DNA of 17,903 bases from Clostridium sp. (GTDB lineage Bacteria; Bacillota; Clostridia; Clostridiales; Clostridiaceae): contig DPOH01000324.1 of NCBI GenBank assembly GCA_003539755.1, positions 1-17,903 on the forward strand, read 5' to 3'. How positions within the stretch are numbered: position 1 is the first letter of the stretch; each line of letters begins with the position of its first letter. The position numbers and the translations under genes are program-made. Shown piece after piece: positions 1 to 8,161 of this stretch. The notes under the pieces were generated by a model, which was not told where the DNA came from, did not search any database, and worked only from the letters and a program-made list of their open reading frames with translations.

Positions 1-25
1 AATTATATCTTTATATTTTCTTTAT

Positions 26-760
26 CTATAAATTAATATCTTTTAATTTATCCTTACTTTGTAATAATTTCAAAAACTCTTTTGGCTCTTTATTAATTAT
101 TAATTCTTCTGGAAAATCGATTGATTCAAGAATGCTGCATGCTTCCTTAAATTCACCTATTTTAGTACAAAAATGAGCATCACTATTTATTATTATTTTT
201 GCACCAAGTTTTTTGCATATAGAAGCAACTTTACTACAGTTTTCTAAACTCCCTACTCTAGATGTAGTAAAAGAGCTGTTATTTATTTCTATTAATACAT
301 TATGTTCTTTAGCACACTTAATAACTTCTTCAAAATTAATAGGAACTTGAGGATTTCCTATATGTCCTAAAATATCAACCTTTCCACTTTTTATTGTTTT
401 TATAAATGCTCTTGTATTTTCTTCTGTGCTTCCAACTTCAAATACAGCTCCAGCATGAATACTTCCTATAACAACATCCATCTGACTTAATATACTGTCA
501 TCCATATCAAGATTTCCATCATAATCTTTAATATTAGCTTCTACGCCATAAAGCATAGTAACTCCAAACATTTCTCTTGGAAGAACCTTATAGTTATTAA
601 AATACCATATATGTGGAGCATGAGGCATAGCACATCCATGTTCTGTTGTACCTAATACCTTTATTCCCTTTTCCGAAGCTGCCTTTGCATTTTCCATTAG
701 TGTTGAATAAGCATGACCGCTTGCAATTGTATGCGTATGTACATCTAATGCAAATTTCAT
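26..760 (-). CDS. YcdX-type PHP-domain phosphatase
   Basis: Predicted trinuclear-metal phosphoesterase of the PHP superfamily (244 aa), close in layout and length to E. coli YcdX. All nine metal ligands known in that family can be seen: H8 and H10 in the HTHT motif, H16, H41 in the TEH motif, E74, H102, H133, and D194/H196 in the SDAH motif. No DNA polymerase or histidinol-phosphate context is present, so the substrate is unknown. The open frame could begin eight codons upstream at 784, but AAAGGAG of the ribosome binding site lies inside that extension and sits about 10 bases before the ATG at 760, so I choose 760. It diverges from the HAD phosphatase gene, sharing an AT-rich spacer of about 185 bases. 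Family assignment is firm; the physiological role is not known. Confidence 0.9.
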   Translation of the reverse strand: MKFALDVHTHTIASGHAYSTLMENAKAASEKGIKVLGTTEHGCAMPHAPHIWYFNNYKVLPREMFGVTMLYGVEANIKDYDGNLDMDDSILSQMDVVIGSIHAGAVFEVGSTEENTRAFIKTIKSGKVDILGHIGNPQVPINFEEVIKCAKEHNVLIEINNSSFTTSRVGSLENCSKVASICKKLGAKIIINSDAHFCTKIGEFKEACSILESIDFPEELIINKEPKEFLKLLQSKDKLKDINL

Positions 761-946
761 ATATCTCGTCTCCTTTATAATCAAACATAATATCTACTAT
801 ATTTATTCTATATTATTATCTTACCATACTTAGATTTTTTATTAAACTTACCGCATAATTAATTGTTCTATTCTTAAACTTCCTAATAATTTTAATATAT
901 GTTATTATTAGCTTGTACTAAAACTGTATAATGGAGGCTAACTTTA

Positions 947-1732
947 ATGATAAAACTAATCGTAACAGATATGGATGGAACATTGTTAGATGAAAATGGA
1001 TTTTTACCAGATGGTTTTGCAGATATATTAGATCGTCTTAGAAATAAGAACATTAAATTCGTTGTTGCAAGTGGACGTCCTTACTATACTCTTCAAACAA
1101 ACTTTGGTCCTATGAGCAGATATTTATCATTTATCTGTGAAAATGGTTCTTTAGTTATTGATAATAATAAAACTATCTATAAGAGCATTATTGCTCCTAC
1201 CTTAGTTAATGAAATAATAGAAACATCAAATAATATTGAAGGAAATGCAATTGTTTTATGTGCTGAAAATTGTGCCTATACAAATGCATCCTCAGAAAAA
1301 CATTTGAATGAAATAAGAAAATATTATACTAATCTTGAAGTTGTAAATGATTTAACTAAAATATCTGATGATATAATAAAAATTTCAATATGTAATCTAC
1401 ATAACTCATTAGATAATCTTAATAATATTTTCAAACCAAAATTTGAAGGAAGATTACATGTTGTAGGTTCGGGTAGCATATGGATAGACGTTTCAAACAA
1501 AGGTGTTAATAAGGGACTTGCCTTACAATCACTAATGAAAACTGATAATATCTCAAAAGAAGAAACTATGGTATTTGGAGATTATTATAATGACATAGAA
1601 ATGCTTTCTAGTTGTGAGTATAGCTTTGTTATGGAAAATGCTCCTGAAGATATGAAACAATATGGAAAATATATAGCCAAAAGTAATATTAATCACGGTG
1701 TTCTTAAAGCTATTACTAAGTATGCACTTTAG
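947..1732 (+). CDS. Cof-type HAD-IIB sugar/nucleotide phosphatase
   Basis: Cytosolic haloacid dehalogenase-type phosphatase of the Cof/YwpJ group (261 aa, usual length). Motif I is DMDGTLLD with nucleophile D8 and acid D10; motif II is the ASGRP stretch with S42; motif III lysine is K189 in the GVNKG segment; motif IV is GDYYND (D212, D216). Between motifs II and III lies the alpha/beta cap expected of class IIB. GGAGG at 933-937 lies 9 bases before the ATG, fixing the start. Family members dephosphorylate sugar phosphates, FMN or pyridoxal phosphate with broad specificity; the substrate cannot be read from sequence. It is a single plus-strand gene, ending at the repeat and hairpin region 1733-1873. 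Confidence 0.9.
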   Translation: MIKLIVTDMDGTLLDENGFLPDGFADILDRLRNKNIKFVVASGRPYYTLQTNFGPMSRYLSFICENGSLVIDNNKTIYKSIIAPTLVNEIIETSNNIEGNAIVLCAENCAYTNASSEKHLNEIRKYYTNLEVVNDLTKISDDIIKISICNLHNSLDNLNNIFKPKFEGRLHVVGSGSIWIDVSNKGVNKGLALQSLMKTDNISKEETMVFGDYYNDIEMLSSCEYSFVMENAPEDMKQYGKYIAKSNINHGVLKAITKYAL

Positions 1733-1733
1733 G

Positions 1734-1755
1734 CAGTTAACAGTTAACAGTTTAA
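1734..1755. repeat. CAGTTAA heptamer tandem repeat, copy 1
   Basis: Two exact CAGTTAA units (1734-1747) are followed by a third with one extra T (CAGTTTAA, 1748-1755), starting two bases after the HAD gene stop. The same heptamer occurs as nearly five units at 12101-12134. Function unknown. Confidence 0.8.
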
Positions 1756-1780
1756 TGCAGAAAAACTTATATCTTTTTAT

Positions 1781-1818
1781 AAAAGCAATAGATTTTGTAT
1801 ACGCAATCTATTGCTTTT
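1781..1818. terminator. Bidirectional intrinsic terminator between convergent genes
   Basis: Perfect 14-bp inverted repeat, AAAAGCAATAGATT (1781-1794) and AATCTATTGCTTTT (1805-1818), with a 10-base spacer. A run of four T ends the stem on either strand. It lies between the plus-strand HAD gene and the minus-strand dehydrogenase gene, which converge here, so it can serve both. Confidence 0.75.
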
Positions 1819-1826
1819 AAATTAAA

Positions 1827-1846
1827 TATTTTGCACACGCAAAATA
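1827..1846. repeat. Second small hairpin with a related loop
   Basis: Perfect 8-bp inverted repeat TATTTTGC / GCAAAATA around an ACAC loop, nine bases beyond the terminator stem. Its core (TTTTGCACACGCAA) matches the loop region of the neighbouring hairpin (TTTTGTATACGCAA, 1793-1806) at 12 of 14 positions, so the two are probably related copies. On the minus strand this would be the first hairpin transcribed after the dehydrogenase gene. Confidence 0.55.
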
Positions 1847-1873
1847 CTCCACACCTATCCACTATCAACTGAA

Positions 1874-2830
1874 TTAAACTATTCTATTCCTTCTTTCACC
1901 TCTATAATATGCACTTATATTTTCAAGCATATCATCAAACAGCCTGTTTCTAGCCTCTACACTTGCCCATGCCACATGAGGTGTCAATAATAATCTATCC
2001 TTATTTCTAACTCTCATAAGTGGATTATCCACATTTAATGGTTCAACATCAAATACATCTAATGCTGCCCCACCAATTATTTCTTCCTCAATAGCTTGTG
2101 CAAGGTCTTCATCAATAACTATAGGCCCCCTACCAACATTAATTAATATAGAATTCTTTTTCATTTTACTAAAAGCCTCATAATTAAATAATCCTTTTGT
2201 TTTATCATTTAATGGAGCATGTATTGAAATCACATCACATTCTTTTAATAATTCATCAAAATCTACTCTTGCAAAATCAGAATTTGAATTCTGTCCTGAT
2301 GTTGAATAATATAAAACCCTTGCGCCAAAAGCCTGTGCTATTCTTGCAACCCTTTTACCTATAGCTCCAAGGCCTACTATTCCCCATACTTTTCCACATA
2401 AATCATTATAAGTAACATCAAGATTGGTAAACATACCTGATTTAGAATACTCTCCACTCTTCACGAATTTATCATAATAATTCAAGTTATTATATAAATA
2501 AAGAAGCATTGCAAATGTATGTTGTGCAACAGTATTAGTTGAATATCCAGCAACATTAGTAACTGCAATATTTCTTTTTGAAGCATATTCTATATCTATG
2601 TTATTATAACCGGTAGCCATTTCACATATTAACTCAACATTTTCTGCTTCTCTTAAATTCTCTTCATTTAATATGACTTTATTTGTCAGTATTATATTTG
2701 CATCTTTTATTCGTTCTGATACTTCATCTTCTAATGTGGTATCATAGTAAATTACTTGCCCAAATTCATTAAGCTTAATATAATCAACATTCCCCAGTGT
2801 TTTTCCATCTAATACTACTATTTTCTTCAT
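1874..2830 (-). CDS. D-isomer-specific 2-hydroxyacid dehydrogenase
   Basis: NAD(P)-dependent oxidoreductase (318 aa, full length) that interconverts a 2-keto acid and a D-2-hydroxy acid. Visible: an N-terminal half of the catalytic domain with the ATGYNNID and AGYSTNTVAQ signatures (residues 72-103), the Rossmann dinucleotide motif GLGAIG at 153-158, and the catalytic triad R234 (NVGRGP), E263 (VEP) and H285 (TPHVAW). The overall pattern resembles glycerate dehydrogenase/hydroxypyruvate reductase more than D-lactate dehydrogenase, but I cannot decide the substrate. GAGGGG at 2836-2841 is 5 bases before the ATG. A promoter candidate lies about 60 bases upstream, so this appears to be a single-gene unit, not part of the glgP operon; a terminator candidate separates them. 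Confidence 0.88.
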   Translation of the reverse strand: MKKIVVLDGKTLGNVDYIKLNEFGQVIYYDTTLEDEVSERIKDANIILTNKVILNEENLREAENVELICEMATGYNNIDIEYASKRNIAVTNVAGYSTNTVAQHTFAMLLYLYNNLNYYDKFVKSGEYSKSGMFTNLDVTYNDLCGKVWGIVGLGAIGKRVARIAQAFGARVLYYSTSGQNSNSDFARVDFDELLKECDVISIHAPLNDKTKGLFNYEAFSKMKKNSILINVGRGPIVIDEDLAQAIEEEIIGGAALDVFDVEPLNVDNPLMRVRNKDRLLLTPHVAWASVEARNRLFDDMLENISAYYRGERRNRIV

Positions 2831-2892
2831 AAATACCCCTCTTTTCTAAACATAATCCTATGCATAATAAATATAATACTCATATGCTACAA

Positions 2893-2926
2893 ATTATAGT
2901 TTAATCACTTTTGAAGCAAACTTCAA
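2893..2926 (-). promoter_or_regulatory. Candidate promoter with overlapping palindrome for the dehydrogenase gene
   Basis: On the minus strand a perfect -10 (TATAAT, 2893-2898) stands 63 bases before the ATG. The best -35 is weak (TTTGCT, spacing 16). That -35 lies inside a short palindrome, TTGAAG-TTTG-CTTCAA (2911-2926), which could be an operator. Only the -10 is convincing. Confidence 0.45.
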
Positions 2927-2958
2927 TTATAGGCAATAATATAAATTATTAAAATACA

Positions 2959-2995
2959 AGACCTATAGAAGCCTAGCCAAACTTCATATAGGTCT
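2959..2995 (-). terminator. Candidate terminator downstream of glgP
   Basis: Minus-strand RNA can form AGACCTATA(U)GAAG paired with CTTCTATAGGTCT, 13 bp with one bulged base, about 45 bases after the glgP stop. The following T-rich stretch (TTGTATTTT) is imperfect, so this is a moderate candidate. Confidence 0.55.
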
Positions 2996-3040
2996 AAAGT
3001 TTAAATTGTGTCTATAACAATATCATTTTTCAATAAAATC

Positions 3041-5401
3041 CTATTCAACTGATACTGGCTTTATATCCCATATTTCATCTGCATATTGGCTTATAGTTCT
3101 ATCACTAGAGAATGTACCTGCATTTGCAAGATTTGCAAGACATTTCTGTGCCCATTTCTTTTTATCTTTATAATCTTCAAATACTTTTTCCTCTGCCTGC
3201 TTAAATGCATCGAAATCTGCTAACACATAGTATTGATCTCTTTCCTCAATTAATGCATTATATAAATCTTCAAAATATCCTGTTCCACCATCATCTAACG
3301 TACCATTAATTAAAGTATCAACAACTCTCTTTATTGATGGATTTTGTAAATATAATCCTTTTGGATCATAACTATGATTTATTCTTTCAATATCTTCAAC
3401 TCTTAGTCCAAATATATAGTTATTGTCTTCACCACTCTGCTGAACTATTTCTATATTTGCTCCATCATAAGTACCAAATGTAGGAGTAGCATTTAGCATA
3501 AACTTCATATTTCCAGTACCAGATGCTTCTTTACCTGCAGTTGAAATCTGCTTTGATAAATCTGATCCTGGGAAAAGTTTTTCAGCATAAGAAATTCTAT
3601 AATTATGAACAAAAACAACTTTCATCTTCTTTGATGCTTCTTCATCACTATCTATCAATCTTGCAATTTCATTTATAAACTTAATTATTCCCTTTGCTCT
3701 TCTATACCCCGGGAAGGCCTTTGCTCCAAAAATAAATGTTGTCTTAGGCATATCTAAACTTGGATTTTCCTTTACTCTATAATATAAATCTAGAATATAT
3801 AAAGCATTCAGCAATTGTCTCTTATATTCGTGAAGTCTCTTTATTTGAATATCAAAGAATGAATCAGGATCTATTATTATTCCTTCTTCTTGTTTTATAT
3901 ATGCAGCTAATTGGACTTTCTTAATATGCTTTATATCCATTAATTTCTTAAGTACTTCTTCATCATCTTTATACTTTTCAAGATTCTTTAATAATGTCAA
4001 TTTTTTTACCCATTCTTCCGTACCTAGAAGTTCAGTAATAAATTCTGATAATTCCTTATTACAAAGCCTTAACCATCTTCTTGGTGTAATTCCATTAGTC
4101 TTATTCTGAAATTTATTAGGATAAACATTATACCACTGTTTCAATTCAACCTTTTTTAATATTTCTGTATGAAGTGCTGCAACACCATTAACAGCCCTTC
4201 CAACAAATATAGCTAAATTAGCCATTCTTATTTGATTATTAGCAACAATTCTAAAGCTCCATATTGCACCTTCATCATAACCTTTCTGCCTAAGCTCATT
4301 CATAAGTGCATCATCTACTTGATATGCAATTTGTAATAATCTTGGGAATAACCTATCAAAGAATTTAATATCCCATTTTTCTAATGCTTCTGCAAGTATT
4401 GTATGATTAGTATACGCAAAGAATTCTTTTGCAATATTTAGAGCATTCCAGAAATCAACATTTTCTTCATCAACTAAAATTCTTATAAATTCAAGAATAG
4501 ATATAGTTGGATGTGTGTCATTTAACTGTGCCACGTTATACTTAGCAAACTCTGTGAAATCACTTCCAAATTTCTGCTTATACTTCTTTATAATATCTTT
4601 CATAGATGCACTTGAGAAGAAATATTGCTGACGAAGTCTTAATATCTTTCCTGCTTCTGCAGTATCATTTGGATATAGTACTCTAGAAATATCTTCTGCT
4701 TTATTTCTTGCAGATACAGCTTCTATATACTGCTGGTTATTAAATAAATTAAAATCAAATTCTCTTAATGCTTCGCACTGCCAAAGCCTTAATGTATTTA
4801 TATTTTTTGTTCTATATCCTATTATAGGTATATCGTATGGCACAGCTTTTACTGTCATATCAGAATATTTTATTATTTGAGTTTCATCGTCTTTTCTAAT
4901 TCCCCAGACTTCTCCATATTTAAGCCATGTATCCTCACATTCAGTCTGGAATCCATTTTCTATATTCTGTTTAAATAGTCCATTGCTATATCTAATTCCA
5001 TACCCCATAAGTGGCATATCTAATGTTGCTGATGACTCTACAAAACATGCTGCAAGTCTTCCAAGCCCTCCATTTCCAAGTCCAGCATCTTCTTCTACCT
5101 CTTCTATTTTATTTATATCAATTTTTAATTCTTCTAAGACTTCCTTTACTTCATCATAAAGTCCTAAATTCATAAGATTATTACCAAGGGCTCTCCCCAT
5201 AAGGTATTCTGCTGATAAATAATATGCCATTCTTCCCCTACTATATGTTTCCTTTGTTTCATTCCAATTATCAATTATACTTTCTAATATAGTTAATGAT
5301 ACTGCATTAAATATTTCATAATCTTTTGCTTCTTTCAAGGAAATTCCATGTTTTACCTTTAAGTATCTCTCAATTCCTTCCTTTATTTTTTGTTTGTCCA
5401 A
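3041..5401 (-). CDS. glgP: Glycogen/starch/maltodextrin phosphorylase
   Basis: Pyridoxal-phosphate-dependent GT35 enzyme (786 aa, normal for bacterial members) that phosphorolyses alpha-1,4-glucans, releasing glucose-1-phosphate. The conserved GNGGLGRLAACF segment is at residues 109-120, the RLHEYKRQ segment lies in the C-terminal half, and the cofactor lysine is about K633 in GTGNMKF. There is no long N-terminal regulatory extension. The start codon is TTG at 5401: AAGGTG of the ribosome binding site is 9 bases upstream and no in-frame ATG occurs nearby. Only two bases separate it from the malQ stop, so its ribosome binding site lies in the malQ end and translation is probably coupled. With MalQ it forms a glucan breakdown pair. 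No glycogen synthesis genes (glgC, glgD, glgA) are in the window, so maltodextrin or stored glycogen are both possible substrates. Confidence 0.96.
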   Translation of the reverse strand: MDKQKIKEGIERYLKVKHGISLKEAKDYEIFNAVSLTILESIIDNWNETKETYSRGRMAYYLSAEYLMGRALGNNLMNLGLYDEVKEVLEELKIDINKIEEVEEDAGLGNGGLGRLAACFVESSATLDMPLMGYGIRYSNGLFKQNIENGFQTECEDTWLKYGEVWGIRKDDETQIIKYSDMTVKAVPYDIPIIGYRTKNINTLRLWQCEALREFDFNLFNNQQYIEAVSARNKAEDISRVLYPNDTAEAGKILRLRQQYFFSSASMKDIIKKYKQKFGSDFTEFAKYNVAQLNDTHPTISILEFIRILVDEENVDFWNALNIAKEFFAYTNHTILAEALEKWDIKFFDRLFPRLLQIAYQVDDALMNELRQKGYDEGAIWSFRIVANNQIRMANLAIFVGRAVNGVAALHTEILKKVELKQWYNVYPNKFQNKTNGITPRRWLRLCNKELSEFITELLGTEEWVKKLTLLKNLEKYKDDEEVLKKLMDIKHIKKVQLAAYIKQEEGIIIDPDSFFDIQIKRLHEYKRQLLNALYILDLYYRVKENPSLDMPKTTFIFGAKAFPGYRRAKGIIKFINEIARLIDSDEEASKKMKVVFVHNYRISYAEKLFPGSDLSKQISTAGKEASGTGNMKFMLNATPTFGTYDGANIEIVQQSGEDNNYIFGLRVEDIERINHSYDPKGLYLQNPSIKRVVDTLINGTLDDGGTGYFEDLYNALIEERDQYYVLADFDAFKQAEEKVFEDYKDKKKWAQKCLANLANAGTFSSDRTISQYADEIWDIKPVSVE

Positions 5402-5403
5402 TT

Positions 5404-6891
5404 CTATTCACACCTTCCATATATTTTAGTCATCCTATAAATCTTATTTGCAAGCTCATCTGTAAACACATCATCTTTTGCTCTCCAGCTCCAATTATTA
5501 TTTAAGGTTGAAGGCATATTCATACGTGCTTCATTACCAAGATTTAAAAAATCCTGCATTAATCCTATGGAAGTATCAGCTACACTGCTCCATGCGCCTC
5601 TAATAATTCCCCAATTATATCCTTCTTCTTTTGTCAAATTCAAATATTCCTTTGCATTCTCTACATGCTCTTTATTTCCTGTAGTCTCAATCCATCCTCT
5701 TACAGTATCATTATCATGAGTTCCTGTATAAGCAACACAATTATTTTCATAGTTATGAGGTAAATATGTGTTTTTTGAACCTCCACCAAAAGCAAACTCC
5801 AATACTTTCATCCCTGGAAATCCAGTCTTTTCTTTAAGTTCTATTGTTTCTTTTGTAAGAAAACCTAAATCTTCAGCTATTATTTTTAAATCTTTAAATT
5901 GTTTATTTAATGCATCAAATAATTTCATTCCTGGTCCTTTTACCCATGTTCCATTTCTAGCTGTCTTTTCTCCATTTGGAACTGCCCAAAATGCTTCAAA
6001 TCCACGAAAATGATCTAATCTTAATACATCATAAAGCCTTAAGCTTTGCTTAATTCTTTTTACCCACCACTCATATTGTGTTTCCTCTAAGTATTGCCAA
6101 TTATAAACTGGATTCCCCCAAAGCTGACCATCTTCAGAAAATGCATCAGGTGGACATCCTGATACACTTATTGGACTTAGTGTATTGTCATCTAAAAGAA
6201 ATACTTTAGGATTGCTCCACACATCTGAACTATCTTCTGCTACATATATAGGTATGTCTCCGATTATCTTTATTTCATTTTTATTTGCATATTCTTTCAA
6301 CGCATTCCATTGTTTAAAGAATTCATACTGCAAATACTTCCAATACTCTATTTCTTCTTTCAGTTCATATTTGCATTTAATTATTTCATCATTATCTCTT
6401 ATTTTTAACTTTTCGTCCCATGTATTCCATGATTTAAAATTTAATTTATATTTTATAGCCATAAATAAACTGTAGTCATCAAGCCATTCTTTTTCTTGTT
6501 CCTTAAACTTTTCAAAATCCTCATGAGTTTCCTTTGAAAAATTATCAAATGAAATTTTTAATACATTCATTTTCTCTGTAAACATTAATCCATAGTCTAC
6601 AACTTCAAGATTATTACCAAAACTTTTATCTTTATAATCTTCATTTTTTAATAATTTCTCTTCTTGTAACATATCCAAATCAATTAGATAAGGGTTTCCT
6701 GCAAAAGCTGAAAATGATTGATAAGGTGAATCTCCATAACTCGTTGGTCCTAAGGGAAGTATCTGCCAATATTTTTGCCCAGACTTTTTTAAAAAATCAC
6801 AAAACTTATATGCTTCTTTCCCAAATGTTCCTATACCATATTTCCCTGGTAAAGATGTGATATGCATTATTATGCCACTACCTCTATCCAT
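5404..6891 (-). CDS. malQ: 4-alpha-glucanotransferase (amylomaltase, GH77); start TTG 6897 preferred
   Basis: Transfers alpha-1,4-glucan segments between maltodextrins, making longer chains for GlgP and releasing glucose. About 497 aa, typical of the short bacterial GH77 type. Catalytic residues, numbered from the TTG start, are the nucleophile D295 in LRLDHFRG, acid/base E342 in AEDLG, and D395 in GTHDND. The ATG is at 6891, but it lies 16 bases from the only good ribosome binding site (GGAGG, 6908-6912); a TTG two codons upstream at 6897 is 10 bases away and is the more likely true start. I give the coordinates of the ATG form; the TTG form ends at 6897. It is the first gene of the malQ-glgP operon, separated from the upstream regulator gene by a terminator and an AT-rich 230-base leader holding a long palindrome. 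Confidence 0.94.
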   Translation of the reverse strand: MDRGSGIIMHITSLPGKYGIGTFGKEAYKFCDFLKKSGQKYWQILPLGPTSYGDSPYQSFSAFAGNPYLIDLDMLQEEKLLKNEDYKDKSFGNNLEVVDYGLMFTEKMNVLKISFDNFSKETHEDFEKFKEQEKEWLDDYSLFMAIKYKLNFKSWNTWDEKLKIRDNDEIIKCKYELKEEIEYWKYLQYEFFKQWNALKEYANKNEIKIIGDIPIYVAEDSSDVWSNPKVFLLDDNTLSPISVSGCPPDAFSEDGQLWGNPVYNWQYLEETQYEWWVKRIKQSLRLYDVLRLDHFRGFEAFWAVPNGEKTARNGTWVKGPGMKLFDALNKQFKDLKIIAEDLGFLTKETIELKEKTGFPGMKVLEFAFGGGSKNTYLPHNYENNCVAYTGTHDNDTVRGWIETTGNKEHVENAKEYLNLTKEEGYNWGIIRGAWSSVADTSIGLMQDFLNLGNEARMNMPSTLNNNWSWRAKDDVFTDELANKIYRMTKIYGRCE

Positions 6892-6993
6892 TCTCAATAC
6901 TTATATACCTCCATATTTATTAATATAATAGATTTTTATTCTTCCCCTTTTTCCTAATAAAAATACTTATCCTTTGTTTAAAATAACTAATAT

Positions 6994-7036
6994 AATAATA
7001 TTTAGAATATATAATAAATATATTCTAAATATTATT
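6994..7036. repeat. Long AT-rich palindrome upstream of malQ
   Basis: Perfect 18-bp inverted repeat: AATAATATTTAGAATATA (6994-7011) and its complement (7019-7036) around TAATAAA. It lies about 100 bases before the malQ start. It lacks a downstream T run on either strand, so it does not look like an ordinary terminator. It could be an operator or a leader-RNA hairpin; neither can be shown from sequence. Confidence 0.7.
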
Positions 7037-7125
7037 TGTTAATGATTTAATTGTGTATTTTTTGATATCATACTATAATCAACTAAAAAATATACACTCA
7101 GCATATAACATATTAATTATTATGC

Positions 7126-7163
7126 AAAAAAATCAACCAGCTATCTTTTTCAATAACTGGCTG
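7126..7163 (-). terminator. Intrinsic terminator after the PucR-type regulator gene
   Basis: Minus-strand RNA forms an 11-bp stem, CAGCCAGTTAT with ATAGCTGGTTG (two G-U pairs), around an eight-base loop, followed by A and seven T (7132-7126). It starts nine bases past the regulator stop codon and separates this unit from malQ-glgP. Confidence 0.85.
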
Positions 7164-7171
7164 AATCATAC

Positions 7172-8122
7172 TTAATCAAATTGCTTATTATGTCTTTGTT
7201 TCCATATAGAAAATGCAATTTTAAATATAACCGCATCTTTAAATTTTCTTATATCATATTTAGTATACTTTTCAATCTTATCTAATCTATATATTAAGGT
7301 ATTTCTGTGAACATATAAGCTTTTAGCAGCTTCACTCAAATTAAGATCAAGTTCGAAAAATACGTCTATTGTTTTTATCATGTCGTTATCAAACTTCGAA
7401 AATCCCTCATCAAAACTAAGCGCTATACTTTTTTTTATGTTTTCATCTAACCCATCCATAAATCTTTCAAAAATAAGACTGTTCTCATTTAAAATCATTT
7501 TAGATATATTATACTTCTTAGCTAATTCTATATTATAAACCATTTCATCATAAAATCCTTTTATTTGATTGTACGACTTTATATTAAGATATCCTATATA
7601 ACATTTTTCATAAATAGAAGTATATAATGTTTCATTTATACTAGATGTATGTTCTACTATATTCTCAAAATTCCCCAACAAAATTATATATTCATTCTTT
7701 GATACAACTAATGCTTTTGTATTAGAATATGCATTTTTAATTATTTCAAGCGCTTCATTAAGCTTCTCAGAAACATTTACAACTATCATAAATGTTTCTG
7801 AGCGTAAAGGAATATACTCTTCTATGCTTTCTTTTGAAACATCATTGTTATTTAATATCTCAAGGAGAACCTTTTCAGAATTAGTATTGCTTTCTACAAA
7901 CTTGTCCTTAATAAAAAATTTTATTAAATTGACAAAATCATCATGTCCTTCTGATACACGTAATGTATAATTACTGTGTCCTATAATAAAATTTGTTTCT
8001 AGAACTTCACCTTTAAATAATTTAGGATCAGCTTTATATATTCTATTATTGTCTACATATAATTCAAATGGAATTTTACAACTAGTATATATATTTTCTA
8101 AATATTTAGCTAATCCACTCAT
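7172..8122 (-). CDS. PucR/CdaR-type transcriptional regulator
   Basis: Cytosolic DNA-binding protein of 316 aa. The C-terminal PucR-type helix-turn-helix is clear (about residues 261-300): NLSEAAKSLYVHRNTLIYRLDK (shown here split as NLSEAAKSLY then VHRNTLIYRL), followed by the helix that begins KYDIRKF. The middle third resembles the degenerate GGDEF-like segment of the CdaR family (ILLGNFE; EKCYIGYLNI; YNIELAKKY). It lacks the long N-terminal sugar-diacid sensor of CdaR, so its ligand is unknown. GAGGTGA lies just before the ATG. It follows the MsmX-type ATPase gene by 39 bases and is likely co-transcribed. I infer it may control sugar uptake or the downstream malQ-glgP unit. Family call is firm, target is not. 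Confidence 0.85.
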   Translation of the reverse strand: MSGLAKYLENIYTSCKIPFELYVDNNRIYKADPKLFKGEVLETNFIIGHSNYTLRVSEGHDDFVNLIKFFIKDKFVESNTNSEKVLLEILNNNDVSKESIEEYIPLRSETFMIVVNVSEKLNEALEIIKNAYSNTKALVVSKNEYIILLGNFENIVEHTSSINETLYTSIYEKCYIGYLNIKSYNQIKGFYDEMVYNIELAKKYNISKMILNENSLIFERFMDGLDENIKKSIALSFDEGFSKFDNDMIKTIDVFFELDLNLSEAAKSLYVHRNTLIYRLDKIEKYTKYDIRKFKDAVIFKIAFSIWKQRHNKQFD

Positions 8123-8161
8123 AACTTCACCTCAATATATTTTCTTACGTTTCTGCTTATA

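Noticed and set aside
597..788. Overlapping minus-strand ORF of 63 codons
   Set aside because: It lies within the PHP gene in another frame, with no family signature; the PHP frame holds all metal-binding motifs.
913..932. TTGTAC and TATAAT just upstream of the HAD gene
   Set aside because: The two are only 8 bases apart, and a start from this -10 would fall after the ribosome binding site, so it cannot be the promoter.
5768..6475. Plus-strand ORFs inside malQ (81 and 96 codons)
   Set aside because: Antisense shadows of malQ; low-complexity translations and no ribosome binding site.
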